NCBI GenBank assembly: GCA_937901185.1
Contig: CALCHR010000109.1
Span: 1 to 19,620, forward strand
Source: an uncultured Bacteroidales bacterium
Lineage (GTDB): Bacteria; Bacteroidota; Bacteroidia; Bacteroidales; Bacteroidaceae
Length of the DNA stretch: 19,620 bases
Direction of reading: 5' to 3'
Shown: positions 7,323-13,786 of the stretch, one piece after another
How the letters are laid out: each line of letters begins with the position of its first letter
How positions within the stretch are numbered: position 1 is the stretch's first letter
Translations under genes and position numbers: made by a program
The notes under the pieces: model-generated
What the model saw: only the letters and a program-made list of their open reading frames with translations
What the model was told of the DNA's origin: nothing
The model's database searches: none

Positions 7323-7838
7323 ATGTCAGACGCTAGATATGACTATGGTTATCTTATCCGTGGAAATGACATAAAACTACACAGGACTTGGTTTAAAGAA
7401 ATGACCAGGCTGCATGGTATTAATGTTATTTATAAAGAGCCTTTGAAAAATAAAGAGTACGATAACAGAGGTGATTTGGTTAGCGGATATAAGCCTGGAA
7501 TTATTGTTGGCTGTATTTTTCAAGAGCATCCTGACCAGAAATCTCTCAAAAAGATGGGCTGGGTGGCTGAGCTCCAAGAAGGTTCTTCAATTATTCATGT
7601 TCCCTATGACCTACCTGGACTTCAGGTTGGAGCGCTTTTTGAAGTGCCAAGTGGGCTCGATCAAGCAAAGCCAAGAACATTTCGTGTAATTAGCTTGCAA
7701 AATATCATGATTTACCCGGCGTCAATTGCTTGTGAAATTGCACTGGAATATGAATCAGTTGATGAGCAGCACCTTATTACCACGGCACTTGAAAAAGAAG
7801 ATATGCCATTATTAATTGATCAGGAAGGTGATGATTAA
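7323..7838 (+). CDS. Possible head-tail stopper / neck protein (171 aa)
   Basis: The ATG at 7323 follows GAAAGGAG. The N terminus is RGNDIKLHRTWFKEM, then a region of alternating hydrophobic residues and glycines (IIVGCIFQEH, WVAELQEG, IIHVPYDLPGLQVGALFEVP, FRVISLQNIMIYPASIACEI), which suggests a beta-barrel. Small beta-barrel proteins in this position are often head-completion or stopper proteins. The acidic C terminus (LLIDQEGDD) is probably flexible. The assignment rests on size, predicted fold and position between connector genes, not on a recognised family. Its end lies four bases before the start chosen for the next gene, so translational coupling is likely. Confidence 0.8.
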   Translation: MSDARYDYGYLIRGNDIKLHRTWFKEMTRLHGINVIYKEPLKNKEYDNRGDLVSGYKPGIIVGCIFQEHPDQKSLKKMGWVAELQEGSSIIHVPYDLPGLQVGALFEVPSGLDQAKPRTFRVISLQNIMIYPASIACEIALEYESVDEQHLITTALEKEDMPLLIDQEGDD

Positions 7839-7842
7839 ACAT

Positions 7843-9231
7843 ATGGTTATGCCAAAAATATACCTTACAGAGGCAATAGATGACCAAAGCATTTTAAGGA
7901 TATTGACTCGAAGCAACCCAATCAATAAAGCAGACCCTAAATATAATTATTATAAAAAGCTAGCTGTGTGGGCAAATTCAAATCGCAGACAGCTATCAAT
8001 AAAAAACGTGGATTTAAACACTATTAAGTTATCCAATAGAGGATTGCTTAGTACTAATAAACTAACTACTCGATATAACTCACTAGGTAGCTTGCTTGAC
8101 AGACTAAAAAACTTAATGGACCAAGAAGGCAAGTATAATGATAGCGCTCAAGCAAAGCTAATTCAGCAAACTACTTTAGAAATTCTAGCAGGCTTAAGTA
8201 AAATACCAAATGATACTGAAGAAGAAAAACCTAAGCTTTATGAAGGTATGGACTGGACTACAGAGAAAGCAAAGAGACTTGCTAATGCTAACGGAGCCGC
8301 TACTTCAGATATACTAGAAAAATTCTATAGTGATTATTATAATATCGAATATGCTGGTGGCACAAGTGCTGATACAGGAGATCCTAATATAGTATCCAGA
8401 TTAAAGAGCTTAGATAAAATCTTAATTCCTGAGTTTAACGCTCTTGGATATAATCCTGCAGTAAACCCATTAGCGCAGTTTTTAAAAATTTTAATTAAAC
8501 AAAAGCGTGATATCTTTAATAAACTTACTACAAATACTTATGGAGCTATTCATAATTCCTTTATAGCTAAGCACATTACTGGCAATATGCTCGGCAACTA
8601 TTCTGAAACAAACATTTTATTCTGTGATGACTTATATAACTATAAAGGACTAGATATAGTAAATTATCTTTCACTCCAAGAGCAAGTTTTAGAGAAAGCA
8701 GAGAGCAGTGCTAAGTATGCTGATGATAAAGAGCTGATAGCAAAAATGTTTATTCAACAGCAAATCTCGTATAAAGATTTTGCGGAAAAAGTAAAAAAAC
8801 TATTTGATGAGCCCGTTTCTATTAAAGTCGTTGTGCCAAGCGACTCTGACGCAAAGCTGAGATCTGAACTTGAAGTACGAGAGCTTTATAGGCACTTATT
8901 TAAGTCTACAGCTAAGAAAGCAGTAACTTCAAAAGTAGTTGAAGAAATCTTGGAGCAGGCAAAAAGTAAAGATAGTGTATTGTCGATGATTCGGTATATT
9001 TTAGATCAGAATGAATTTACCAATAATCGCAAGTATGCACAATTTGCGCAAGAAACTGAAAAGTGGCTTGAAAAGACAATTAAGTATAACCAAAATGACC
9101 AGAAGATTGCTGAGAGCAAAAAAATTCTAGCTGATTATCTGTTAGACGCAACTGCTGAAAATTTAATAGTTAGAAAGCTGAGAGAGTATGCAGATGAAGT
9201 TAGAGCGGCAAACAATAAAGAAAGCAGTTGA
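7843..9231 (+). CDS. Hypothetical helical protein of the connector block (about 462 aa)
   Basis: Several starts are possible in one frame: TTG 7816, GTG 7828, ATG 7831, ATG 7843 and ATG 7849. I prefer 7843 because GGTGAT at 7827-7832 can pair with the 16S rRNA end at a ten-base distance, while the earlier starts sit on top of or before that site. The 7831 start, overlapping the previous gene by eight bases, is the main alternative. The protein is almost all alpha-helical, rich in Lys, Asn, Tyr and Glu, with no cysteine cluster, signal or membrane segment. Its middle (about residues 170-300) is less charged, and the C-terminal third looks like helical hairpins. No family recognised. The position suggests a virion or assembly protein at the head-tail junction. 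It ends in TGA. Confidence 0.8.
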   Translation: MVMPKIYLTEAIDDQSILRILTRSNPINKADPKYNYYKKLAVWANSNRRQLSIKNVDLNTIKLSNRGLLSTNKLTTRYNSLGSLLDRLKNLMDQEGKYNDSAQAKLIQQTTLEILAGLSKIPNDTEEEKPKLYEGMDWTTEKAKRLANANGAATSDILEKFYSDYYNIEYAGGTSADTGDPNIVSRLKSLDKILIPEFNALGYNPAVNPLAQFLKILIKQKRDIFNKLTTNTYGAIHNSFIAKHITGNMLGNYSETNILFCDDLYNYKGLDIVNYLSLQEQVLEKAESSAKYADDKELIAKMFIQQQISYKDFAEKVKKLFDEPVSIKVVVPSDSDAKLRSELEVRELYRHLFKSTAKKAVTSKVVEEILEQAKSKDSVLSMIRYILDQNEFTNNRKYAQFAQETEKWLEKTIKYNQNDQKIAESKKILADYLLDATAENLIVRKLREYADEVRAANNKESS

Positions 9232-9237
9232 TAAATA

Positions 9238-9564
9238 ATGTTTTTTACAATGAAAACAGACGGTAAAAAGCCTGTAAGTATTGTAAAGCTTAAAACTTTA
9301 GTAAGAGCTCGTTCATTTATTTCATTATACCCAATGCGAGGTACTGAAATAATTTTAAATAATTATTTAGTGGCCAATCATAAGATTACTTTAAAAAACT
9401 TGTGTTTCTTACTCCTAGCTAATTTACATTTTAGTATTGGTGAGGAAAATGAAATTATAATGTTTTTTAAAGATGAAAAATATGCAACGCTGGCTCAGAT
9501 AATTACCTACGGAATAGATAATATTTCAGGTAGCCAGATATTAAAAACAGCACTAAGCACTTAA
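9238..9564 (+). CDS. Hypothetical small protein (108 aa)
   Basis: The start is uncertain: ATG 9238 (MFFTMKTDG) lies six bases after the previous stop with no good ribosome site, and ATG 9250 would give MKTDGKKP. Expression probably depends on coupling to the upstream gene. The N terminus is basic, and the middle contains a hydrophobic helix (KNLCFLLLANLHFSIG, about residues 53-68) that could be buried or weakly membrane-associated. No motif recognised. It sits directly before the tail terminator, where small tail-completion or assembly proteins are common in myoviruses, but no specific role can be supported. Confidence 0.7.
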   Translation: MFFTMKTDGKKPVSIVKLKTLVRARSFISLYPMRGTEIILNNYLVANHKITLKNLCFLLLANLHFSIGEENEIIMFFKDEKYATLAQIITYGIDNISGSQILKTALST

Positions 9565-9580
9565 GAAAGGAGCGTAAGTT

Positions 9581-10246
9581 ATGGCAATAAGTTATTATGA
9601 CGATGCAGTTACTGCTAAAATAAAAGGTTGGATAGCTGATGGCTCTAAGCTAAGAGTGCTTAATCCAGATGAAACAAAAAGAGTTGTTGAGCTGAACGCT
9701 GAAGATTCCGGTGATAAGCCACTTCAGTTACCGCTACTGGCAATATCAAGAAGCAAAGAGCTTGAAATCGCTAATGCAATCAAGCAGAGTAAATCTTTTG
9801 ATGGCTTGATAATTCACCAAGATACGACAAAAGGTGTTGCTACTGTTCACATGAATGTTATTCCAGTAAAAACTTTGTACCAGTTAGATATTTATACTAA
9901 AAAACAGCTGGAAGCAGATGAGTACGTTCGACAGTTTCTTTTCAAGCTTATAAATAACCCCCAAATTATTGTGGAAATACCTTATAATAGCGCTAATACT
10001 AATTATATAGTTAAGCACACGGCAAATTTAAGAGTTTTAAACAGCGTTTCAGACACAAGTGATATCCCAAGTCATCTCTTCCCCGGCCAATTTTATCGCT
10101 GGACTATCCAGCTAGAGCTTCAAGACGGTTTCCTATTTAGCATCCCGTACAAAAAGAATTGGCACTTTGGTGGGGCTGAGCTGAGACTCTGTGATCGAAT
10201 AGAAGATCCAATAGAATTAGATATTATTGAACAAATTATTTGCTAA
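9581..10246 (+). CDS. Tail terminator / sheath stabiliser, T4 gp15-like (221 aa)
   Basis: The ATG at 9581 follows GAAAGGAG. The protein has the layout of myovirus tail-completion proteins: an N-terminal helical part, a strand region with PLLAISRS, then a beta-rich segment (VHMNVIPVKTLYQLDIYTKK), the helix LEADEYVRQFLFKLINNP, and the strand IIVEIPYN. A C-terminal region with Trp and Tyr (FYRWTIQLELQDGFLFSIP) follows. The combination of a core with LYQLDIYTK, a helix with EADEYVR and an IPYN strand is what I associate with gp15-type terminators, which cap the tail tube and sheath and join them to the neck. The gene lies directly before the sheath gene, as expected. Its last codons and stop lie inside promoter copy 4. 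Confidence 0.75.
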   Translation: MAISYYDDAVTAKIKGWIADGSKLRVLNPDETKRVVELNAEDSGDKPLQLPLLAISRSKELEIANAIKQSKSFDGLIIHQDTTKGVATVHMNVIPVKTLYQLDIYTKKQLEADEYVRQFLFKLINNPQIIVEIPYNSANTNYIVKHTANLRVLNSVSDTSDIPSHLFPGQFYRWTIQLELQDGFLFSIPYKKNWHFGGAELRLCDRIEDPIELDIIEQIIC

Positions 10247-10253
10247 ATTATTT
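10233..10253 (+). promoter_or_regulatory. Candidate phage late promoter, copy 4 (sheath-tube unit)
   Basis: GCTAAATTATTT at 10242-10253, with AAATTATTT at 10233-10241, is the cleanest form of the tandem repeat. It overlaps the end of the tail terminator gene, whose TAA stop (10244-10246) is part of the motif. It lies 61 bases before the sheath ATG. A short hairpin (AGTCT 10255-10259 with AGACT 10264-10268) follows directly, as after copy 1. Confidence 0.7.
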
Positions 10254-10314
10254 GAGTCTTAAGAGACTTTTAACTTGTAAATTTTAATAAATTAAATAAG
10301 GAGATTTTATAAAA

Positions 10315-12081
10315 ATGCCTAGAATACATATCTACGAAAAAGATAGCACTTCTCCCGGCACACCTGGCAGTTATGCTAATAATACAGTTTTAATTGCTGG
10401 ATTTTCTGCGTACACAGATGAACAAATTAAGGCGAATGTAAATGCTGTACAGGCAGACGATAATGGAGTTTTTGAATTCGATTCTTATGATGATTTCGAA
10501 AAAACTATTGGTCTAGTTGCACCTGTTGAAATTAAGACTATTAACGACACTGTTACATCTAGACTCCCTGCACATTATGGTAACCAAATGGCTTATGAGC
10601 TTCTAAAAATGGGTTATCCTATAATTTATATCAATCTTGGCGCGCCATATAAGACAATGAAGAATACCGACGGTATCCTTGAGCCAATGACTGCTGCTGA
10701 ATTAATGAAGAAGCTTACGGAAGAGGCAACTTGGGAAATTTTTAAAGATAAGGCTTCTTATGACTTTAGATTTATTTCTCACGGCTTACTTACCTCTGCT
10801 GAATATGCAAAGTCAGATGATCTTGTTAAGCTCGAAAAGCTGGTCGCTAAGTTGAGAGAATTCTTACCTGTATTTAACGCAGAAAAAGATCCTCAGTATT
10901 CAACACTGTACCTAGAGGATGGTACTGCTATAGAGCCCGTAAAAGAAACAGACCTAGAAGCTACCCAAAAACTTTTTGAAGCAGCTGTTGCCCTGGAAAA
11001 GCGTTATATGTCCAGCAAAGAGACAAAGGCAGAACGTGATGCTATCGGCTATACTGAGAAGTTTATTGAGAACGCAGCGAGCTGGTTTGAAGCTGAAGGC
11101 GTTATCTTTGCAAAAGAAAAACAGATTAAGGACGCTGCGCTTGAAGAAATAGAAAAAGAGAACTTTAGTGATAAGGATTTTGCTAATGCGAATGCTGCTA
11201 TAGCTAAACTTGCTCACTATAAGGTAAATGAGGCTAATGACGAAGAAGTTGATCCTAATTCCGGTCGTGGTGACTGCGTAGCTCTTATTGAAGTTGACGA
11301 AGCTAGTTACATCACTAAGGATGGCACCAGACCTGAGGCTCGTATTGCGGCAGCAGTAAAAGGCATGTCCGATATCAATGCAGACAACGGTAAATACTGC
11401 GCTTGTACAGTTCCTAGTGTTGTTTATAACATGACAGCTGATGAGCGTTTTGGTAACAACCGTAAGTTCCCTGGTGCGTTCCACTATCTTGCATGCTATA
11501 AGAATTCTCTCGGACTTGGCTTTGCAGAGTGGTATGCTGCTGCTGGCTATAACCGTGGTGTTTCGAGCTATGCTATTGATTATACAACTGTTAAACTCGG
11601 TGAAGTTGCTGTTCAGGCACTTGAGCCTAGAAATATTAAAGATCAGGAAACCCAGCCTAAGTTTGCTGTAAACGTAATTGCAAACTTCCGTGGAAACTAC
11701 TACCTCTGGGGTAACCGTACATGTCATCCGCTTCAGGACTATGCAGGTGGTGGCGACCTAATTGCGAGCCACTTCTTGAATATCAGACAGCTTTGTACAA
11801 CTATTAAGAAGCAGCTTTATGTATCTTGCCGCAGATTTACCTTCGATCCTAATAGCGACGTGCTTTGGATTAACTTTAAGAATTCCATCACTCCTATGCT
11901 CGACCGAATGAAGGCAGATCAGGGCGTAAGAGACTATAAGATCGAAAAGGTTTACACTGACAAGAAAGCTACTTTGAAGGCTAGAATTAGAATTGTTCCG
12001 ATTGAAGCTGTTGAGGACTTCCTTCTTGAAGTTTCTCTTGAAGACTCTCTTGGTGAAACCGCTGTAACAGTCACTGAGTAA
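10315..12081 (+). CDS. Contractile tail sheath protein (588 aa)
   Basis: The ATG at 10315 is preceded by AAGGAG. The ends of the protein match the sheath family. The N terminus has the subunit-linking arm and a domain ending in YDFRFISHG. From about residue 317, GRGDCVALIEVDE is followed by a core with AAGYNRGV. The C-terminal domain has WINFKNSITPMLDRMK, then DQGVRDYKI and ARIRIVPIEAVEDFLLEV, the segment that swaps strands between neighbouring subunits. Between FISHG and GRGD there is an extra, almost wholly helical stretch of about 145 residues (about 170-315) where typical sheaths have a short loop. It may be exposed on the tail surface. The gene leads a two-gene unit with the tube protein, and its second half shows the more biased codons of highly made proteins. 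Confidence 0.92.
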   Translation: MPRIHIYEKDSTSPGTPGSYANNTVLIAGFSAYTDEQIKANVNAVQADDNGVFEFDSYDDFEKTIGLVAPVEIKTINDTVTSRLPAHYGNQMAYELLKMGYPIIYINLGAPYKTMKNTDGILEPMTAAELMKKLTEEATWEIFKDKASYDFRFISHGLLTSAEYAKSDDLVKLEKLVAKLREFLPVFNAEKDPQYSTLYLEDGTAIEPVKETDLEATQKLFEAAVALEKRYMSSKETKAERDAIGYTEKFIENAASWFEAEGVIFAKEKQIKDAALEEIEKENFSDKDFANANAAIAKLAHYKVNEANDEEVDPNSGRGDCVALIEVDEASYITKDGTRPEARIAAAVKGMSDINADNGKYCACTVPSVVYNMTADERFGNNRKFPGAFHYLACYKNSLGLGFAEWYAAAGYNRGVSSYAIDYTTVKLGEVAVQALEPRNIKDQETQPKFAVNVIANFRGNYYLWGNRTCHPLQDYAGGGDLIASHFLNIRQLCTTIKKQLYVSCRRFTFDPNSDVLWINFKNSITPMLDRMKADQGVRDYKIEKVYTDKKATLKARIRIVPIEAVEDFLLEVSLEDSLGETAVTVTE

Positions 12082-12103
12082 TTTGAAAGGAGATTAATAT
12101 ATT

Positions 12104-12685
12104 ATGGCAAATAGTTTAGATGCTATGCACATTAGCACAAATCTTGCGAATTACGAAGCTGCTCGTACCGGTTTCTTCTCGCTGATTGTTGATAACCTTG
12201 ATGGTATTATAAAGTCGACGTATTCAGGTGATCATGACGCTGCTCCTGATTCCGATAAGATTAATAGAGCTCAGGAAATCCTAAAGCTTAATGTAGTCAC
12301 TGCAGATGTTCCTCACTTCTCGCTTGAAACCCTCCAGTACAGAAGAGGTAACGAGGTAGTTAAGTTCGCGGGTGTTCCTACATTTGAAGCTGGCTCTGTG
12401 AAAGTGGACGATGTTGTTGGTCTTGACACTAAGGCTATCCTCATGGCTTGGCAGGCACTTGCTTACAATGTACATACTGGCAAGGGCGGACGTATGGTTG
12501 ACTATAAGCGTAAGTGCGTACTCGTTGAGTACACCCAGGATTACGAACAGGTAAGAAGTTGGGATCTTTACGGTTGTTGGATTAAAAACCTAGCTGAAGA
12601 CGCTTTTGATAAGGAAAATGATGGCAAGCGTGCAATCACCGCTACTATCGAATTCGATAAAGCTATCATGCGTGAAGCTGAATAA
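12104..12685 (+). CDS. Tail tube protein, T4 gp19-like (193 aa)
   Basis: The ATG at 12104 follows GAAAGGAG, 22 bases after the sheath stop. The size is close to that of gp19-type tube proteins. Features include an N-terminal segment (ARTGFFSLIVDNLDG), a beta-strand core (LETLQYRRGNEVVKFAGVP, FEAGSVKVDDVVG) and a C-terminal pair of strands with YTQDYEQVRSWDLYGCWIK, the part that closes the tube ring. Subunits stack as hexamers inside the sheath. The sheath-then-tube order is the usual one. Codons are biased toward those of the capsid gene, consistent with many copies per virion. A terminator follows directly. Confidence 0.92.
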   Translation: MANSLDAMHISTNLANYEAARTGFFSLIVDNLDGIIKSTYSGDHDAAPDSDKINRAQEILKLNVVTADVPHFSLETLQYRRGNEVVKFAGVPTFEAGSVKVDDVVGLDTKAILMAWQALAYNVHTGKGGRMVDYKRKCVLVEYTQDYEQVRSWDLYGCWIKNLAEDAFDKENDGKRAITATIEFDKAIMREAE

Positions 12686-12703
12686 GATTAATTAAATATT
12701 ATT

Positions 12704-12739
12704 AGAAAGATGCTAAATTATTTTAGCATCTTTCTTTTT
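12704..12739 (+). terminator. Terminator after the tube gene, containing a promoter-like core
   Basis: Fourteen perfect pairs, arms 12704-12717 and 12722-12735, four-base loop TTAT, then TTTT. The top of the hairpin reads GCTAAATTATTT (12712-12723), an exact copy of the 12-base promoter core found elsewhere in the window. It ends the sheath-tube unit. Confidence 0.85.
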
Positions 12740-12765
12740 AACTAAATAAATTTAATAAATCTATT

Positions 12766-12786
12766 TGCACATTTGCTAAATTATAT
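12766..12786 (+). promoter_or_regulatory. Candidate phage late promoter, copy 5 (variant)
   Basis: ATTTGCTAAATTATAT (12771-12786) differs from the 12-base core at one base (ATAT instead of ATTT) and lacks the upstream AAATTATT half. It lies 42 bases before the ATG of the ribbon-helix-helix gene and downstream of the terminator. The divergence may mean weaker or separately controlled use for the chaperone and tape-measure unit. Confidence 0.6.
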
Positions 12787-12795
12787 GATTGTTCC

Positions 12796-12822
12796 AGGAC
12801 AAAATAATAACTGAAAGGACAA
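12796..12822 (+). repeat. Direct repeat AGGACAA, 20-base period, in the leader of the RHH gene
   Basis: AGGACAA occurs at 12796-12802 and again at 12816-12822. The spacing of 20 bases is close to two helical turns. The second copy overlaps the ribosome site (GAAAGGAC) of the ribbon-helix-helix gene. Such placement would suit autoregulation at DNA or RNA level, but a seven-base repeat in AT-rich DNA can arise by chance. Confidence 0.4.
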
Positions 12823-12828
12823 CTGTTT

Positions 12829-12993
12829 ATGGGACGCAAGAAAGTAGATCGAAGCGATAAAGTAATACAAACTTTTGAATCTTCACGACCTCTGGTGCTA
12901 AGGCTAAAAGAAGCTGCACAAAGAAAAGGCATAACAGTATCAGCACTGATTCGTGAAATTCTTGAAAAGTATTTTGAAAACCGCGAAATCTAA
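12829..12993 (+). CDS. Small ribbon-helix-helix DNA-binding protein (54 aa)
   Basis: The ATG at 12829 follows GAAAGGAC at a normal distance and the frame stops at TAA 12991-12993. The protein has a basic N terminus (GRKKVDRSDK), a short strand (VIQTFES, 12-18), helix A (PLVLRLKEAAQRKG, about 21-34), a turn (ITVS) and helix B (ALIREILEKYFEN, about 39-51). This is the Arc/CopG (MetJ/Arc) ribbon-helix-helix pattern, which binds DNA as a dimer through the paired strand. Length and Gly-Ile-Thr-Val-Ser turn fit the family well. It sits between the tube and chaperone genes behind its own promoter variant, so control of late tail genes or of itself is inferred. A toxin-antitoxin antitoxin is less likely because no toxin gene is adjacent. 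Confidence 0.82.
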   Translation: MGRKKVDRSDKVIQTFESSRPLVLRLKEAAQRKGITVSALIREILEKYFENREI

Positions 12994-13018
12994 TTCAATA
13001 AAAGAAAGGTAAAAAATT

Positions 13019-13786
13019 ATGGCAGAAAGAAATACTAACTACACTATTATGGAGGGTTATGAACTACCCTCTGGTGGCAAAATTTATGAGGCAAAAGTAG
13101 ATCCTCATGTTGAACTCCGCTCAATGACTGCAAGAGATGAGATGAAACGACTATCTCCTTCTAGCACTCCTCTAAAGACACTGGCAGATATTATTGAAGA
13201 CTGCTTTATCGAAAAGCCTGCTATTCATGTTTATGATATGTGTTTGGGCGATTATGAATTTTTGCTCCACAAACTTAGAATTGTAACATATGGTGAAGAC
13301 TACAAGGTAACGCTTAAGTGCCCTGAATGTGGTGAAATTGTTGAAACAACCGCAAAACTCGGTAACATTGAGCTTAAGCCTTATGATCAAGAAGAAATCG
13401 ATGCATACAGAACTTTTACTCTTCCTAAGAGTAATCGTACAGTTACTTTAAAGTTTAATACTCCCAGAATGACAGAAGAGATGGAAGTTAAAGTTAAAGA
13501 AATGAAGCGTAAGTACAAGACAGCTACTATTGACTTTGACACTCTTGTAAAGCTTCTTTGTGCTATTGACTATGTTGACGGTGAAAAGAAGCCTGAGTAT
13601 GAGCTTGAAAACTTTATCACAAATCTGCCCGCAATGGACTTACAGAAACTATTAAACAATATCGATAAGCTAAACACTCTTATTGGACTAGAGAATATTC
13701 TTTATGTGGATTGTCCTAAATGTGGCGAAGAAATCACGTCCTTCTTTCGCTTCGGGCCCGAGTTTTTTAGACCCACAAACATCTAA
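13019..13786 (+). CDS. Tail assembly chaperone / T4 gp26-like baseplate-hub family protein
   Basis: The ATG at 13019 follows AAAGAAAGG. The 255-aa protein has an N-terminal part with YELPSGGKIYE and LRSMTARDEMKRLSP, then a helical segment with IEDCF and DYEFLLHKLRIVTYG, and CPEC at residues 101-104. A second knuckle, CPKC at 232-235, could complete a zinc site. This layout is what I associate with the T4 gp26/gp51-type baseplate-hub assembly proteins found in many myoviruses. It lies between the tube and the tape measure, the standard place for tail assembly chaperones, which wrap the tape measure while the tube polymerises. A second frame overlaps its 3' end and is probably reached by frameshifting at 13763-13769, giving a longer form as with G and GT of lambda. 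Confidence 0.82.
   Translation: MAERNTNYTIMEGYELPSGGKIYEAKVDPHVELRSMTARDEMKRLSPSSTPLKTLADIIEDCFIEKPAIHVYDMCLGDYEFLLHKLRIVTYGEDYKVTLKCPECGEIVETTAKLGNIELKPYDQEEIDAYRTFTLPKSNRTVTLKFNTPRMTEEMEVKVKEMKRKYKTATIDFDTLVKLLCAIDYVDGEKKPEYELENFITNLPAMDLQKLLNNIDKLNTLIGLENILYVDCPKCGEEITSFFRFGPEFFRPTNI

Noticed and set aside
10954..11727. 257-codon minus-strand frame inside the sheath gene
   Set aside because: Antisense shadow of a confidently identified gene. No promoter or ribosome site on that strand.
12829..12993. RHH protein as the antitoxin of a toxin-antitoxin pair
   Set aside because: The flanking genes are tail tube and tail chaperone. No small toxin-like gene is adjacent on either strand.
13704..13766. 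Independent translation of the chaperone extension from ATG 13704
   Set aside because: No ribosome site precedes it, and the first 21 codons overlap the upstream zinc-knuckle coding sequence with no conserved look. Frameshift entry at the T-run is more economical.
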